Shown: in pieces, positions 42,005 to 50,512 of the stretch | Layout of the letters: every line of letters starts with the position of its first letter | How positions within the stretch are numbered: the stretch's first letter is position 1 | Source of the DNA: UBA4732 sp002404095 | GTDB taxonomy: Bacteria; Planctomycetota; Planctomycetia; Gemmatales; Gemmataceae | Direction: 5' to 3' | Assembly: GCA_036783645.1 (NCBI GenBank) | Contig: DAIPWT010000017.1 | Coordinates: forward strand, 1 to 64,000 | DNA length: 64,000 nt | The notes under the pieces: model-generated | The model's input: the letters and a program-made list of their open reading frames with translations, nothing else | Database searches by the model: none | Told to the model about the DNA's origin: nothing | Position numbers and translations under genes: made by a program

Positions 42005-42045
42005 GGACAACGTAGATTGCCTACCAAAAGGAATCTACGTTGTCC
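42005..42045. terminator. Bidirectional intrinsic terminator
   Basis: GGACAACGTAGATT (42005-42018) and AATCTACGTTGTCC (42032-42045) form a 14-base perfect stem with a 13-base loop. CTTTT follows on the plus strand and an A-run (GGAAAAG) precedes it, giving T on the minus strand. It lies between convergent genes ending at 41960 and 42062. Confidence 0.75.
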
Positions 42046-42061
42046 CTTTTATACCACGGCG

Positions 42062-42424
42062 TCATTTGGCCGGGACGCGGGTATCCAAGCTCGCGATCCC
42101 AATGGATTGTTGCGCCAGGTTGGGCGATGCGGTTCCCAGCAGTCGCCCGCGGTTGTAATGTGCGGCCATGCTCCATTTCGATTCGTCATCGTAGAACAGG
42201 ATCACGGCATAAGCGTCATGGCCCATCGGATCGGGAAGCCAAGTCGCGAAGAGTTCCGGCTTGAGTTGGTCCGCGGTCAAACCTATTTGCTGACAGAAAT
42301 CAAGGACGCGAACCCACTCCCCCGGTCGTTTGCCTCCTAGCAGACGCAGCGGAAAGACTTCCCACTTCGCAAGGCTCACCAAATCGGTGCAGGCGTTGAA
42401 CAGATTGATTTCCTCGTCTTGCAT
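42062..42424 (-). CDS. Small protein, possible immunity partner of the upstream gene
   Basis: 120 residues from ATG 42424, which has GAGGAGGAG just before it (better than ATG 42442). The sequence is mixed alpha/beta: LFNACTDLVSLAKWEVFPL, then WVRVLDFCQQIGLTADQL, then DAYAVILFYDDESKWSMAAHY. I do not recognise the family. It lies 10 bases downstream of a protein that resembles a free C-terminal toxin domain, so an immunity protein is a reasonable guess; no domain proves it. Confidence 0.6.
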   Translation of the reverse strand: MQDEEINLFNACTDLVSLAKWEVFPLRLLGGKRPGEWVRVLDFCQQIGLTADQLKPELFATWLPDPMGHDAYAVILFYDDESKWSMAAHYNRGRLLGTASPNLAQQSIGIASLDTRVPAK

Positions 42425-42434
42425 CGGCTCCTCC

Positions 42435-42770
42435 TCATTCAATGAACGCCTTCAGCTTCTGAAACTCCTCCTCCACAGCCGGGCGAATCGTTCCGTCCCG
42501 TAATCGAGCTAGATGGGCGGCGTCCGGCCGCCGCACGGAGGTGACGTGCTCGCCATTTGTCTCAATTATATGTTCTCGCCCCTTTGAACCTCGCACGACA
42601 AAACGGCCGTCGTCGGGTTGAACAAACACATCACCTGGCCTGGCCCGCTGGATGTCGGTTGCCACCTCCGCAATCGGCCGTCCCTGTCCAACGCGGAGCC
42701 GGGCGTGTTCGCTCCTCGTGATCCCCGCAGGATCTTGATTTCCTCCATTGTTCGTAGGAGGTTCGCTCAT
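42435..42770 (-). CDS. Small basic protein resembling a detached polymorphic-toxin domain
   Basis: 111 residues from ATG 42770 (the frame opens at a TTG three codons upstream). Features: GITRSEHARLRVGQGRPIA, DIQRARPGDVFVQPDDGRFVVRGSKGREHIIETNGEHVTSVRRP. This short strand-rich, Arg/Lys/His-bearing unit has the look of toxin modules at the ends of large secreted proteins or RelE-like folds. I cannot name the family. No secretion signal or large carrier protein is attached. It forms a two-gene unit with the gene at 42062. Confidence 0.55.
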   Translation of the reverse strand: MSEPPTNNGGNQDPAGITRSEHARLRVGQGRPIAEVATDIQRARPGDVFVQPDDGRFVVRGSKGREHIIETNGEHVTSVRRPDAAHLARLRDGTIRPAVEEEFQKLKAFIE

Positions 42771-42813
42771 AACGGTCAACGACCTGCGACGTGCTTAATG
42801 GCATTCAGGCGAA

Positions 42814-44130
42814 TCACTTATCCACCCGCGATAGGGCGCGAAGGCCGCCTTCCAGCAACAGTTGGCCGGCGTCGATAGCCAGCTTGCTGCTGCGCGCGGT
42901 GCGCGCCTCGTAGCCGCCGGCCACGAACGCTTGCGCCGTCGGCACATAGCCGAGCAGCTCGTTGGCGAGGCTTACGACCCACGTCGCCGGGTGCTTCGAC
43001 GCTTTCTTGATGCGCAGGCCGTATTCGCAGAAGTATTCGGCGCCGTTGGTGGCGATGCCCAGCGGGCCGATGCGGATTGCTTGTACCTCGGCCGCCAGCA
43101 TCGGCGTCTTGCGCCGCATCTCGGCCACCAGCTTACGCTCATCGGCAAAAACCGCATCGACCTTCTGGTCTTTCGACAGGTCGCTGCCCAGGCCGAACGG
43201 CGGCCGTTCGCGCGCCACGTCCGGTTCCGGCCGAATCTCCACCGGCGCCGTCTCCAACACCGCCGCCGTCGGCGCCTCCTTCAACCACGTCATCCGCTCG
43301 ACCACGCGGATCGTCTCCGATGCCAGCTTCATCCCCATCATGTCGGCATAGTCGGGGCCAAATTCGGAGTTTGCCGACAGGTTGTCTACCTGAGTAATGT
43401 CGCCGCAAGTTCCCAGGAGAAAGACGACCGGCGTCGCTTCGCCGTAGTGCGCCTTGATGTGCTTGCGCAGGTATCCGGCGTAGTCCGGCGAGAACTGGTC
43501 GCCGCCCACGACGGTGCTGTGACAAGCGAAGTTGACCACGACGCCGGCGACCTGGTTCTTGGCCGCCGGGTTGCGCACGGCGAACACGCCCACGGCGGGG
43601 TCAATGGGTCCGGCCGGCGTCACGATCTCGTCATGGTGCGGCGTGCCGGGTTTGCCGGGGTGCGTGATCTCCCGGCCGTCGCGCATCAAGAAACGGCGGT
43701 TGAAGGAGATGTTCGGCTCGGAACCGACGCCGACGCCGACTTCCGCCGCGTGCAGCGAGTTCCACGCCGCGCCCACCGCCTCGGCGATGGCCTTGGCCAT
43801 CTTTTCGGTGTAGGCCGGATTCTCGTCGCAGCCGAGACAGCTGGCCACGGGGCCGCCGCTGTGCGTGTGGTTGGCGCCGATCAGCACGTTGTCGCCGGGA
43901 ATCTTTGTCGCCTTAACGATCATCCGCCGCGCCGCCTCGACGGTGGGCTTGGTGATGAACAGCGCGTCCAGGCCGACCAGGGCGACCGGTGCGGCGCCGT
44001 CGTAGACGACGCAGGCCGACGCCAGCAGCTTGTCGCGGACGCCGGTTCCCTTGCGCTTGAAGAAGCCGCCCGGCATTTCCATACCCACGTCGGGCGTAAT
44101 ATCGCCGACGCCGAAACCGACTTGTAGCAT
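42814..44130 (-). CDS. Neutral/alkaline ceramidase-like hydrolase
   Basis: 438 residues of the neutral/alkaline non-lysosomal ceramidase N-terminal family. Characteristic parts: GVGDITPDVGMEMPGGFFKR at the start, LVGLDALFITKPTVEAARRM, GANHTHSGGPVASCLG with likely zinc ligand histidines, VVNFACHSTVVGGDQFSPDYAGYLRK, and GTCGDITQVDN. No signal peptide is visible, unlike secreted ceramidases, so it may act inside the cell on an amide lipid or another substrate; many planctomycete relatives have no known substrate. Its last 90 residues were copied into the PIN gene at 39083. Upstream is a 9-base tandem repeat. Confidence 0.85.
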   Translation of the reverse strand: MLQVGFGVGDITPDVGMEMPGGFFKRKGTGVRDKLLASACVVYDGAAPVALVGLDALFITKPTVEAARRMIVKATKIPGDNVLIGANHTHSGGPVASCLGCDENPAYTEKMAKAIAEAVGAAWNSLHAAEVGVGVGSEPNISFNRRFLMRDGREITHPGKPGTPHHDEIVTPAGPIDPAVGVFAVRNPAAKNQVAGVVVNFACHSTVVGGDQFSPDYAGYLRKHIKAHYGEATPVVFLLGTCGDITQVDNLSANSEFGPDYADMMGMKLASETIRVVERMTWLKEAPTAAVLETAPVEIRPEPDVARERPPFGLGSDLSKDQKVDAVFADERKLVAEMRRKTPMLAAEVQAIRIGPLGIATNGAEYFCEYGLRIKKASKHPATWVVSLANELLGYVPTAQAFVAGGYEARTARSSKLAIDAGQLLLEGGLRALSRVDK

Positions 44131-44180
44131 GAGAAGCTTCCTCTGGATTCAGGCCGTCAACTCAGTTTGTCCCATATGAT

Positions 44181-44216
44181 CTATAGGACTTATAGGACTT
44201 ATAGGACTTATAGGAC
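44181..44216. repeat. Four tandem copies of a 9-base unit
   Basis: TTATAGGAC is repeated four times (first copy starts CTATAGGAC) in the gap between the divergent ceramidase-like and ribD genes. It is AT-rich relative to the surroundings and could affect the promoters there or be a simple slippage repeat. Confidence 0.85.
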
Positions 44217-44299
44217 AAACTGAAACGCTACTGTCCTTTCTACCACCGACAAGAATAAAATGTAATCGTCCTGAACCTTGGTTGCCAGGATATTTTCGC

Positions 44300-45391
44300 A
44301 TGAGCATCGCCGACGAAACCTGGATGCGCCGCGCCCTGGAGTTGGCGGAGCGCGGTCGCGGCTGGGTCGAACCCAACCCGATGGTCGGCGCCGTCGTGGT
44401 GCGCGGTGGACAGATAGTCGGTGAAGGCTGGCACCAACGCTACGGCGAGGCTCACGCTGAGGTGGTCGCCTTGACCGCGGCCGGAGACGCCGCACGCGGT
44501 TCCACGCTCTACGTCACGTTGGAACCGTGCTGTCATCGAGGCAAGACGCCGCCCTGCACCGACGCGATCCTACGCGCAGGCGTCGGCCGCGTGGTCGCCG
44601 CCATGAGCGATCCGTTTCCTCCGGTGGCCGGCAAGGGCGCCGATCTGCTGCGCGCGGCCGGCGTTCCCGTCGAATTTGGCATAGGCGAAGCGGCGGCGCG
44701 GCGGGTCAACGCCCCGTACCTGACGTTGCTGGCGATCGGTCAGCCGTATGTCCACGCCAAATGGGCCATGACCCTTGACGGTAAGATCGCCACGCGAACC
44801 GGCGACTCGAAATGGATCAGCAACGAGGCGTCTCGCCGCCTCGCCCATAAATTGCGCGGCCGCATGGACGCCGTGATCGTCGGAATCGGCACGGCCCTGG
44901 CCGACGACCTGCAGCTAACCGCCCGGCCTCCTGGGCCGCGCATCGCTATTCGCGTCATACTCGATAGCAATTGTCGTCTGCCCGCAGATTCCGCACTGGC
45001 GAAGACCGCGCGCGAAGTCCCCACGCTGGTCGCCGCGACGACGCAGGCGCCGCCGGAGCGGATGGCGGCGCTGCGGTCGCTTGGCTGCGAAGTGCTGACA
45101 CTGCCGACTGCGAGCGGGCGCACCGACGTCACTGCTTTGCTGGCCGAACTAGGCCGCCGGCGTTTCACGAATGTGTTGGTGGAAGGCGGCGGCGCGGTAC
45201 TCGGCGCCTTCCTCGACGCCGGTGTGATTGACGAGGTTCACGTTTTCATCGCGCCGCGTCTGGCCGGCGGCGCGGCGGCGCGTACACCCATCGGAGGGAA
45301 GGGCGTTGACGAGATCGCGAAGGCGCTGGCGCTGACGGAGCTGCGCGTCGAGGTGGTGGACGGCGACGTGTTGGTACATGGGTGGCGTTAG
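44300..45391 (+). CDS. ribD: Bifunctional riboflavin biosynthesis protein RibD
   Basis: Catalyses two steps of riboflavin synthesis: deamination of the pyrimidine intermediate and reduction of its ribose. 363 residues. The deaminase domain (about 1-145) has EPNPMVGAVVV, the zinc motif HAEVVAL and EPCCHRGKTPPCTDAI; the reductase domain follows with YVHAKWAMTLDGKIATRTGDSKWIS, VGIGTALADD and NVLVEGGGAVLGAFLDAGVIDE. ATG 44300 follows CCAGGA at 9 bases; an ATG at 44282 is less likely. No other rib gene is in the window. Confidence 0.93.
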   Translation: MSIADETWMRRALELAERGRGWVEPNPMVGAVVVRGGQIVGEGWHQRYGEAHAEVVALTAAGDAARGSTLYVTLEPCCHRGKTPPCTDAILRAGVGRVVAAMSDPFPPVAGKGADLLRAAGVPVEFGIGEAAARRVNAPYLTLLAIGQPYVHAKWAMTLDGKIATRTGDSKWISNEASRRLAHKLRGRMDAVIVGIGTALADDLQLTARPPGPRIAIRVILDSNCRLPADSALAKTAREVPTLVAATTQAPPERMAALRSLGCEVLTLPTASGRTDVTALLAELGRRRFTNVLVEGGGAVLGAFLDAGVIDEVHVFIAPRLAGGAAARTPIGGKGVDEIAKALALTELRVEVVDGDVLVHGWR

Positions 45392-45479
45392 GCCGGCACG
45401 AAGTTTGCTGAATAGGACGCTCGACCATCGCCGAGTCGGGATTGTTCTCATACGCGGTTCTACCAAGGGAAGCCAGAGC

Positions 45480-45692
45480 ATGAATCATCAAGAACGCCAG
45501 GAGCATCATAAAAAAGAGCGGGAACACGAGGTTGCCCATGATAAGCACAAGCAAGAAGAAACCGACATTAAGGAAAGGAAAGGGCTGAAGTTCCCCCGCC
45601 ATTTCTGGCTGATCGGCTTGGGCGTCGTGCTGATCTTCGTAATTGTGTTGATGTGGATCTTCTTCTTCCCATTCGGGCCACGCGCGGGGTGA
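45480..45692 (+). CDS. Small membrane protein with a highly charged N-terminus
   Basis: 70 residues from ATG 45480. The first 38 are His/Glu/Lys-rich (NHQERQEHHKKEREHEVAHD) and probably a cytoplasmic helix; one membrane segment HFWLIGLGVVLIFVIVLMWIF follows, then FFPFGPRAG. The function is unknown. Lies 88 bases after ribD on the same strand; a frame start at 45378 would overlap the ribD end and is not needed. Confidence 0.6.
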   Translation: MNHQERQEHHKKEREHEVAHDKHKQEETDIKERKGLKFPRHFWLIGLGVVLIFVIVLMWIFFFPFGPRAG

Positions 45693-45720
45693 GTCAAGCG
45701 CCCCATTCCGGCTGCCCAAG

Positions 45721-45811
45721 GTGGGGCGCCCGCTCCGCGGGCGCCATGTTGGTTAGGGAGGCTGGATTACGCCCCTGAACCATCAAGGCGCCCGCGGAGC
45801 GGGCGCCCCAC
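45721..45811. repeat. 91-base palindromic element with conserved loop
   Basis: 25-base perfect arms (45721-45745 and 45787-45811; GTGGGGCGCCCGCTCC...) around a 41-base loop that resembles the loop of the element at 28728-28818 (AGGGAGGC-GGAT-ACG pattern). It lies between the small membrane protein gene and carA. The 195-base gap has nothing else I recognise. Confidence 0.85.
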
Positions 45812-45888
45812 TCTCCCCTTTTCCAACCCATTCTGGCCGGCGCCGCCTTCGCTCGCTACAGTGATTTGTAGTAAGCGGAGAGCGATGA

Positions 45889-47004
45889 ATGGCGGCGATC
45901 CCGGCAAAATTGGCCCTGGAAGACGGCACGGTCTACACCGGCCGCGCCTTCGGCGCGCCCGGCGAGGCCACCGGCGAAGCCGTCTTCAACACCTGCATGA
46001 CCGGCTACCAGGAGGTTCTGACCGATCCTTCCTACAAGGGCCAGATCGTCGCCATGACGTATCCGCTTATCGGCAATTACGGCGTCAATCTTGACGACCG
46101 TGAATCCGGCAAGCCGCAGGTTGAGGGCTTCGTCGTCCGCGAGTTGACGCGCATTCCCAGCAACTACCGTTCGCAAGGTTCTCTCGACGATTACTTGCGC
46201 GACGCCGGCGTCCTCGGCATTGAGGGCATCGACACCCGCGCTCTGGTCCGCCGCCTGCGCGTCCGCGGCGCCATGAACGCCGTCCTATCCTCCGCCGATT
46301 TGGATGACGCTTCGCTGGTCCACAAAGCGCGCACGCGGCCCGGCATTGTTGGCCGCGATCTCGTCCGCGAGGTCGTGCCGGCCAAGGGGTTCGACTGGGC
46401 CGAGGGCTTCGTCAATCCGCTCGTGACGTACCTGCCGTCGCGGCCGCCGACGCATCACGTCGTCGCCCTCGACTTCGGCATGAAACAGAACATTCTGCGC
46501 TGCCTGGTACAGGTCGGCTGCAAGGTGACGGTGTTGCCGGGCTTGGCCACGGCTGACGACGTGCTGGCGTGCAAGCCGGACGGGGTATTCCTGTCCAACG
46601 GCCCCGGCGACCCGGAGCCGTTGGGTTACGCTATTGAAACGGTGGCGCGACTCGCAGGCAAGACGCCGATATTTGGTATCTGTCTAGGGCATCAATTGTG
46701 CGGCCTGGCTCTGGGCGGCAAGACGTTTAAGCTGAAGTTCGGCCACCGCGGCGCCAATCAGCCCGTTCTCAATCAGCGCACCAACAAGGTCGAGATCACC
46801 ACGCAGAACCATGGCTTCGCGGTGCGCGTGGACGACCTGCCGGCGGACCTGGAGCCGACGCACATCAACCTTAACGACAACACGTTGGAGGGGATGCGCC
46901 ACCGGCGCTACCCGCTGTTCAGTGTGCAATACCATCCGGAGGCGTCGGCCGGCCCGCACGACAGTGGCTATCTCTTTGAGGAGTTTCGCCAGCTGATGGG
47001 ATAA
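45889..47004 (+). CDS. carA: Carbamoyl-phosphate synthase small subunit
   Basis: Glutamine amidotransferase subunit that delivers ammonia to CarB for carbamoyl phosphate, used in arginine and pyrimidine synthesis. N-terminal CPSase domain: ALEDGTVYTGRAFGAPGEATGEAVFNT and DPSYKGQIVAMTYPLIGNYG; glutaminase domain: VVALDFGMKQNILR, LSNGPGDPEP, FGICLGHQLCGLALGG with the nucleophile Cys, and FSVQYHPEASAGPHDS. 371 residues. carB is not in the window. ATG 45889 is 4 bases after another out-of-frame ATG. Confidence 0.95.
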   Translation: MAAIPAKLALEDGTVYTGRAFGAPGEATGEAVFNTCMTGYQEVLTDPSYKGQIVAMTYPLIGNYGVNLDDRESGKPQVEGFVVRELTRIPSNYRSQGSLDDYLRDAGVLGIEGIDTRALVRRLRVRGAMNAVLSSADLDDASLVHKARTRPGIVGRDLVREVVPAKGFDWAEGFVNPLVTYLPSRPPTHHVVALDFGMKQNILRCLVQVGCKVTVLPGLATADDVLACKPDGVFLSNGPGDPEPLGYAIETVARLAGKTPIFGICLGHQLCGLALGGKTFKLKFGHRGANQPVLNQRTNKVEITTQNHGFAVRVDDLPADLEPTHINLNDNTLEGMRHRRYPLFSVQYHPEASAGPHDSGYLFEEFRQLMG

Positions 47005-47015
47005 GCGCCAGCGCT

Positions 47016-47077
47016 GTTTAGCCGCGACCCGAGGGGGACCGCGGGGAGACGCGCTCCCCTTCGGGTCGCGGCTAAAC
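47016..47077. repeat. Palindromic repeat, 'GTTTAGCCGCG' family
   Basis: 28-base arms (47016-47043 and 47050-47077) with a few mismatches and 6-base centre, between the convergent carA and WD40-like genes. Same family as 10401-10463 and 17670-17740. Confidence 0.85.
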
Positions 47078-47096
47078 GGCTTTACGCTCCCCCTTT

Positions 47097-50000
47097 TCAG
47101 TGATCCCCGGTCAGCATCACCGAACGCGGCAACGCCTCAACACCGGCGCCGGTGCGGATCAGGACCGACGGCGGCGCGGCCGCGCCGGCCCAACCCGCGG
47201 CCATGCTCCACACCACCTTATTAAGCCCTTCTTGGAAACCTTCCGCAGTGTTCACGGAAGCCATGACTGGCGGTTGAGAGTTATTCTTTTGCGTCCAGAC
47301 AACCGCGCCGCCCGCATCCGTCAACGTCGCCACGACGGTCACTTCGATCACGTGAACGTCGATATTCTGCCTCAGTCTGCCGATTTCCTTGTAGGTGCGC
47401 ATTTGGCCCGTGTCGCGCGATGGTTGAATCTGGAGGGTCAGGGTCAATGGAGCGTCCGCCGCTATTTTGAAGCCCAGCGATTGCAAGTGCTGATTCTGAC
47501 GGGTGGCGATGTCGCGGTGGTAAGCCTCCGCATCCGCGCCGGGCGCCGCCCCTTGCACGGAAACTTTGACGGCCATGCCAGGCGCCAACACGACTTTCGC
47601 ATTCCCACCAGCGGCCTGCGTCGCCAACTGGCGCGTCGCGTCATCCGGCAGCGTCTGCGCTGACAGTAGCGGCGGGTCGTTCGGATTGCGGGCCGCGGCA
47701 AACCAATAACGGCCGTCCGGCGAAGTGGTCGCCGCGCGGCCCAATCCGGGTAAGGTGTAAAGGGCGATCGGCCACTTCAGTTTGAGGTCGAACAAAGTCG
47801 ATCCGAATAGTATGTGATCCGGGCCGCACCATTCCAACTCGTTGCCGCCGGGCGACACGGCGAACTCATCCTTGACGGCCCCCGTGACGGCATCCCAGCG
47901 CACGAGCCGAAGACCCTCGGCGGTGGTCAGCACGGCGGCCAACTCGCGGCCGTCTCGACTGTAGGCCGTCGCCTGGGCGCCTTGCGCGTTGGGACGAAAC
48001 AGTTGGCCGACGCGCTCGCCGGTCGCCGCCTCCAGCACCTCGAAGTTCGACCCGGTGAACGCCGCCAGGTACTTGCGCCCCGCGCTGAGCGCCGGCAGAT
48101 CGCGCACAAAAGCGACGGTATATAGCGCTTTACATTCAGGAATCTCCCATAGCGTCAATTTGCCGACGCCGCCCAGCGTCAGTAGGTGTTTCGCGTCGAG
48201 GAAGGCAAACCAGTGTACCCGCCCGTCGCCCTCTTTCTCGTAAGGCAGCCAGCCGACGACGTGCTTGCCCTCCGCCATCGACCAGACGTCGATGCGTTTG
48301 CCGGTCTTAGGTTCGCGGACGGCTATCATGGCGCCGTCGGGGCTGAGGTCGGCGTCAAGCGTCGCCGTGCTTTGCGGGCGCCCCGGCATTTCCTTGGGAA
48401 ACTCCGCCGCGAACAGGTCGGCGCCGCCGAGATGCTTGCCGTCGGTCAGGTCGTAGCGCTCCACGCGCACTTGTTGGCGAGCGCTCAGTCCGGCCGCCTC
48501 GGGGACGACCAGCACGGCGGCCTGGCCGATGTCGGGCCGGCTAAAGAGGATGCGTTGGACGTTAGCCGCTTTGCCCGTCAGCGGGATCGGAGTCTTGCCG
48601 AGTACCCCCTTCGCGGCGGGCGCGTTATCCGCGACGGCCTTCCACTCGACAGCGCCGGCCGGCGCCGGCAGTTCCTTAACCGCCGTCCAGTCGGCCGCTT
48701 TCACCGTCGGCATCGAAGCGGTGTCGGCGTCTTGCCCTTCGCGCACCGCCTTGAGGGCGGCGGCGATGCGATCCGCCGGCAGCGCCTCGAAGAGTAGGCT
48801 TTTCTTCATCGGCTCGCCCTTGACATAGGCCACGCAGCCGCTGCCGAAGAATCGCCGCGGGGCGCCGTCAAGAGCTTCGGTGGGAAGTTTCCAGTAGACG
48901 GCGCCGCTCTTAGCGTCCACGAGCAATTGTCCGAACAGCATCAAGCCGCCGTCCTGTAGCCATTCCACTGCTTGTCCTTCGTAGAAGAAGGTGCTTTGCG
49001 GAACCTGGTCGAGCGTGTGTTCGCCGGTCGATTGGCCTGTGGCGACGTCCCAGATCTGAAGGCGAGAGGATTGGCCCATTCCGAATAGAGCCGCGAACGA
49101 CTTGCCGTCGGGCGAGAAGGCCAATCCCTGGCACTGGCTGTTGGCCGCGACCGCCAGATCGCCGGCCGGCCGGCCGGTCGTCAGATCATAGACCAAAATG
49201 CGGTCGTTCGCGTTACTGAATAAGGCGAGGTACTTGCGCCCCGCGCTAAAAGCGCGCTGTTTCTTATCCGCTCGGGACGACGCCTTGAAGTTGCGTACTT
49301 CCGCTCCCGTTTTGACGTTCCAGACTTGCACCAGTACCTCGAATCCCTCGTGTTTCGCCGTCAGCACTTGGCCGGGGCCGGCGAAATCGACGTTCTGAAG
49401 GATGCCCGGCTTCTCGTCAACGATGATCTTGACGTTGCGGCCGTCGGCGACGTTCCAGACGTCAACGGTCATCTTGCCGCCGGCAAAGGTGGGGGCGGCA
49501 AGGTTGACGCCGTCGGCGCTGAGGGCCACATTTCCGCCGAAGCCGGCGGCGATGCCAGGGCCGACGCGCTTCATGGTTTTCAGGTTCCAGACTTCACAGA
49601 CGTCGGTGAATCCGGCTTTGCCGGCGACGGCGACGAACGGGCTGGGCGAACTCGGATAAAAGACGAGATGGTTGAAACCGGCGACAGGAATAGTCCCTTT
49701 AGGGTTGTCAGGCGGCGCCAGCTCGGCCGGCAGCGGATCGGGCTGAACCTGCCAAGCCGTGAGCGGCGCCGCCGGCATCGGCGCCGGCAGGGCGGGCGGC
49801 GGAAAGATAGGATTCGGTGGTGGAACTGGGTTCGGCTGTGGGAAAGGGTTCGGAGCTGGCTGAGGATTCTGATCCTGGTTTGGATTCTGGTTCTGGTTCT
49901 GGTTTGGATTCTGGTTCTGATTCGGGAGGACCGGCATCTGAAGAGGCGCGGCGGGTGCGGTCACGGAGGCCACGGGGGCCGGAGCGCTGGATGCGGAAGT

Positions 50001-50369
50001 CCTTAACGCCACGAAGACCACGAGGCCGCCGCAGCCAAGAAGGAGGAGAAACGCTGCGCCGACGCCGCCGAGAATGAGGGCCAGAGGTACGCCGCCTTGT
50101 TGTTTCTTGATCCGCCGCGGCGCGTCGTCATCGTCGTCGTCACGGTCGCGCCGGGGACGTTGGGGGCGTTCCGGACGGCCGGATCGAACGCGCGATTCCT
50201 CCGTCCGGCGCGGTTTCGCGGGACGAGCGGCGGCCCGTCGCGGCGGCGGCGCCTCCGAATCGACAAGGAGGACGGCGTCGCACTCTCTGCAGCGGACCTT
50301 CTTACCGTCCAGCTGGTCGGCCACTTGGTATGAGGCGCCGCAATCGGGGCAGGTGACTGGAATAGCCAT
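47097..50369 (-). CDS. Large zinc-ribbon/transmembrane/WD40-like protein
   Basis: 1090 residues from ATG 50369. The start is a zinc ribbon: PVTCPDCGASYQVADQLDGK then VRCRECDAVLLVDS. A basic, Asp-rich region, one membrane segment (LALILGGVGAAFLLLLGCGGL), and a low-complexity linker of Asn/Gln/Pro (NQNPNQNQNQNP) follow. The remaining 800 residues form WD40-like blades (FSPDGKSFAALFG, YSRDGRELAAVL, LSADGVNLAAPTF) and a C-terminal domain that may bind a ligand. Planctomycetes have many such proteins with unknown signals. A 94-base element upstream is shared with the sialidase gene. Confidence 0.8.
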   Translation of the reverse strand: MAIPVTCPDCGASYQVADQLDGKKVRCRECDAVLLVDSEAPPPRRAAARPAKPRRTEESRVRSGRPERPQRPRRDRDDDDDDAPRRIKKQQGGVPLALILGGVGAAFLLLLGCGGLVVFVALRTSASSAPAPVASVTAPAAPLQMPVLPNQNQNPNQNQNQNPNQDQNPQPAPNPFPQPNPVPPPNPIFPPPALPAPMPAAPLTAWQVQPDPLPAELAPPDNPKGTIPVAGFNHLVFYPSSPSPFVAVAGKAGFTDVCEVWNLKTMKRVGPGIAAGFGGNVALSADGVNLAAPTFAGGKMTVDVWNVADGRNVKIIVDEKPGILQNVDFAGPGQVLTAKHEGFEVLVQVWNVKTGAEVRNFKASSRADKKQRAFSAGRKYLALFSNANDRILVYDLTTGRPAGDLAVAANSQCQGLAFSPDGKSFAALFGMGQSSRLQIWDVATGQSTGEHTLDQVPQSTFFYEGQAVEWLQDGGLMLFGQLLVDAKSGAVYWKLPTEALDGAPRRFFGSGCVAYVKGEPMKKSLLFEALPADRIAAALKAVREGQDADTASMPTVKAADWTAVKELPAPAGAVEWKAVADNAPAAKGVLGKTPIPLTGKAANVQRILFSRPDIGQAAVLVVPEAAGLSARQQVRVERYDLTDGKHLGGADLFAAEFPKEMPGRPQSTATLDADLSPDGAMIAVREPKTGKRIDVWSMAEGKHVVGWLPYEKEGDGRVHWFAFLDAKHLLTLGGVGKLTLWEIPECKALYTVAFVRDLPALSAGRKYLAAFTGSNFEVLEAATGERVGQLFRPNAQGAQATAYSRDGRELAAVLTTAEGLRLVRWDAVTGAVKDEFAVSPGGNELEWCGPDHILFGSTLFDLKLKWPIALYTLPGLGRAATTSPDGRYWFAAARNPNDPPLLSAQTLPDDATRQLATQAAGGNAKVVLAPGMAVKVSVQGAAPGADAEAYHRDIATRQNQHLQSLGFKIAADAPLTLTLQIQPSRDTGQMRTYKEIGRLRQNIDVHVIEVTVVATLTDAGGAVVWTQKNNSQPPVMASVNTAEGFQEGLNKVVWSMAAGWAGAAAPPSVLIRTGAGVEALPRSVMLTGDH

Positions 50370-50370
50370 A

Positions 50371-50464
50371 ACGAGGAAGCTCTCCCATTGCTCACGGTAG
50401 GTACGTTGTCGGCCGGTGGATTGTACACGAGGAGAGAGCGGTTCGATAGGTTTTCGCGGGCGCC
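50371..50464 (-). promoter_or_regulatory. 94-base upstream element shared by two genes (copy 1)
   Basis: This stretch directly upstream of the WD40-like gene matches 51756-51849, upstream of the sialidase-like gene, over the same length and without gaps. Conserved blocks read on the minus strand: GGCGCCCGCGAAAACCTATC, TACAATCCACC, GACAACGTA and GGAGAGCTTCCTCGT. GAAAACC and TACAAT are spaced like a promoter. It may be the binding site for a common sigma factor or regulator. Confidence 0.5.
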
Positions 50465-50512
50465 GATGGGATCGTCTGGCGAACGGCCGGCGTCTTGCGT
50501 ACTCGACTGGCT

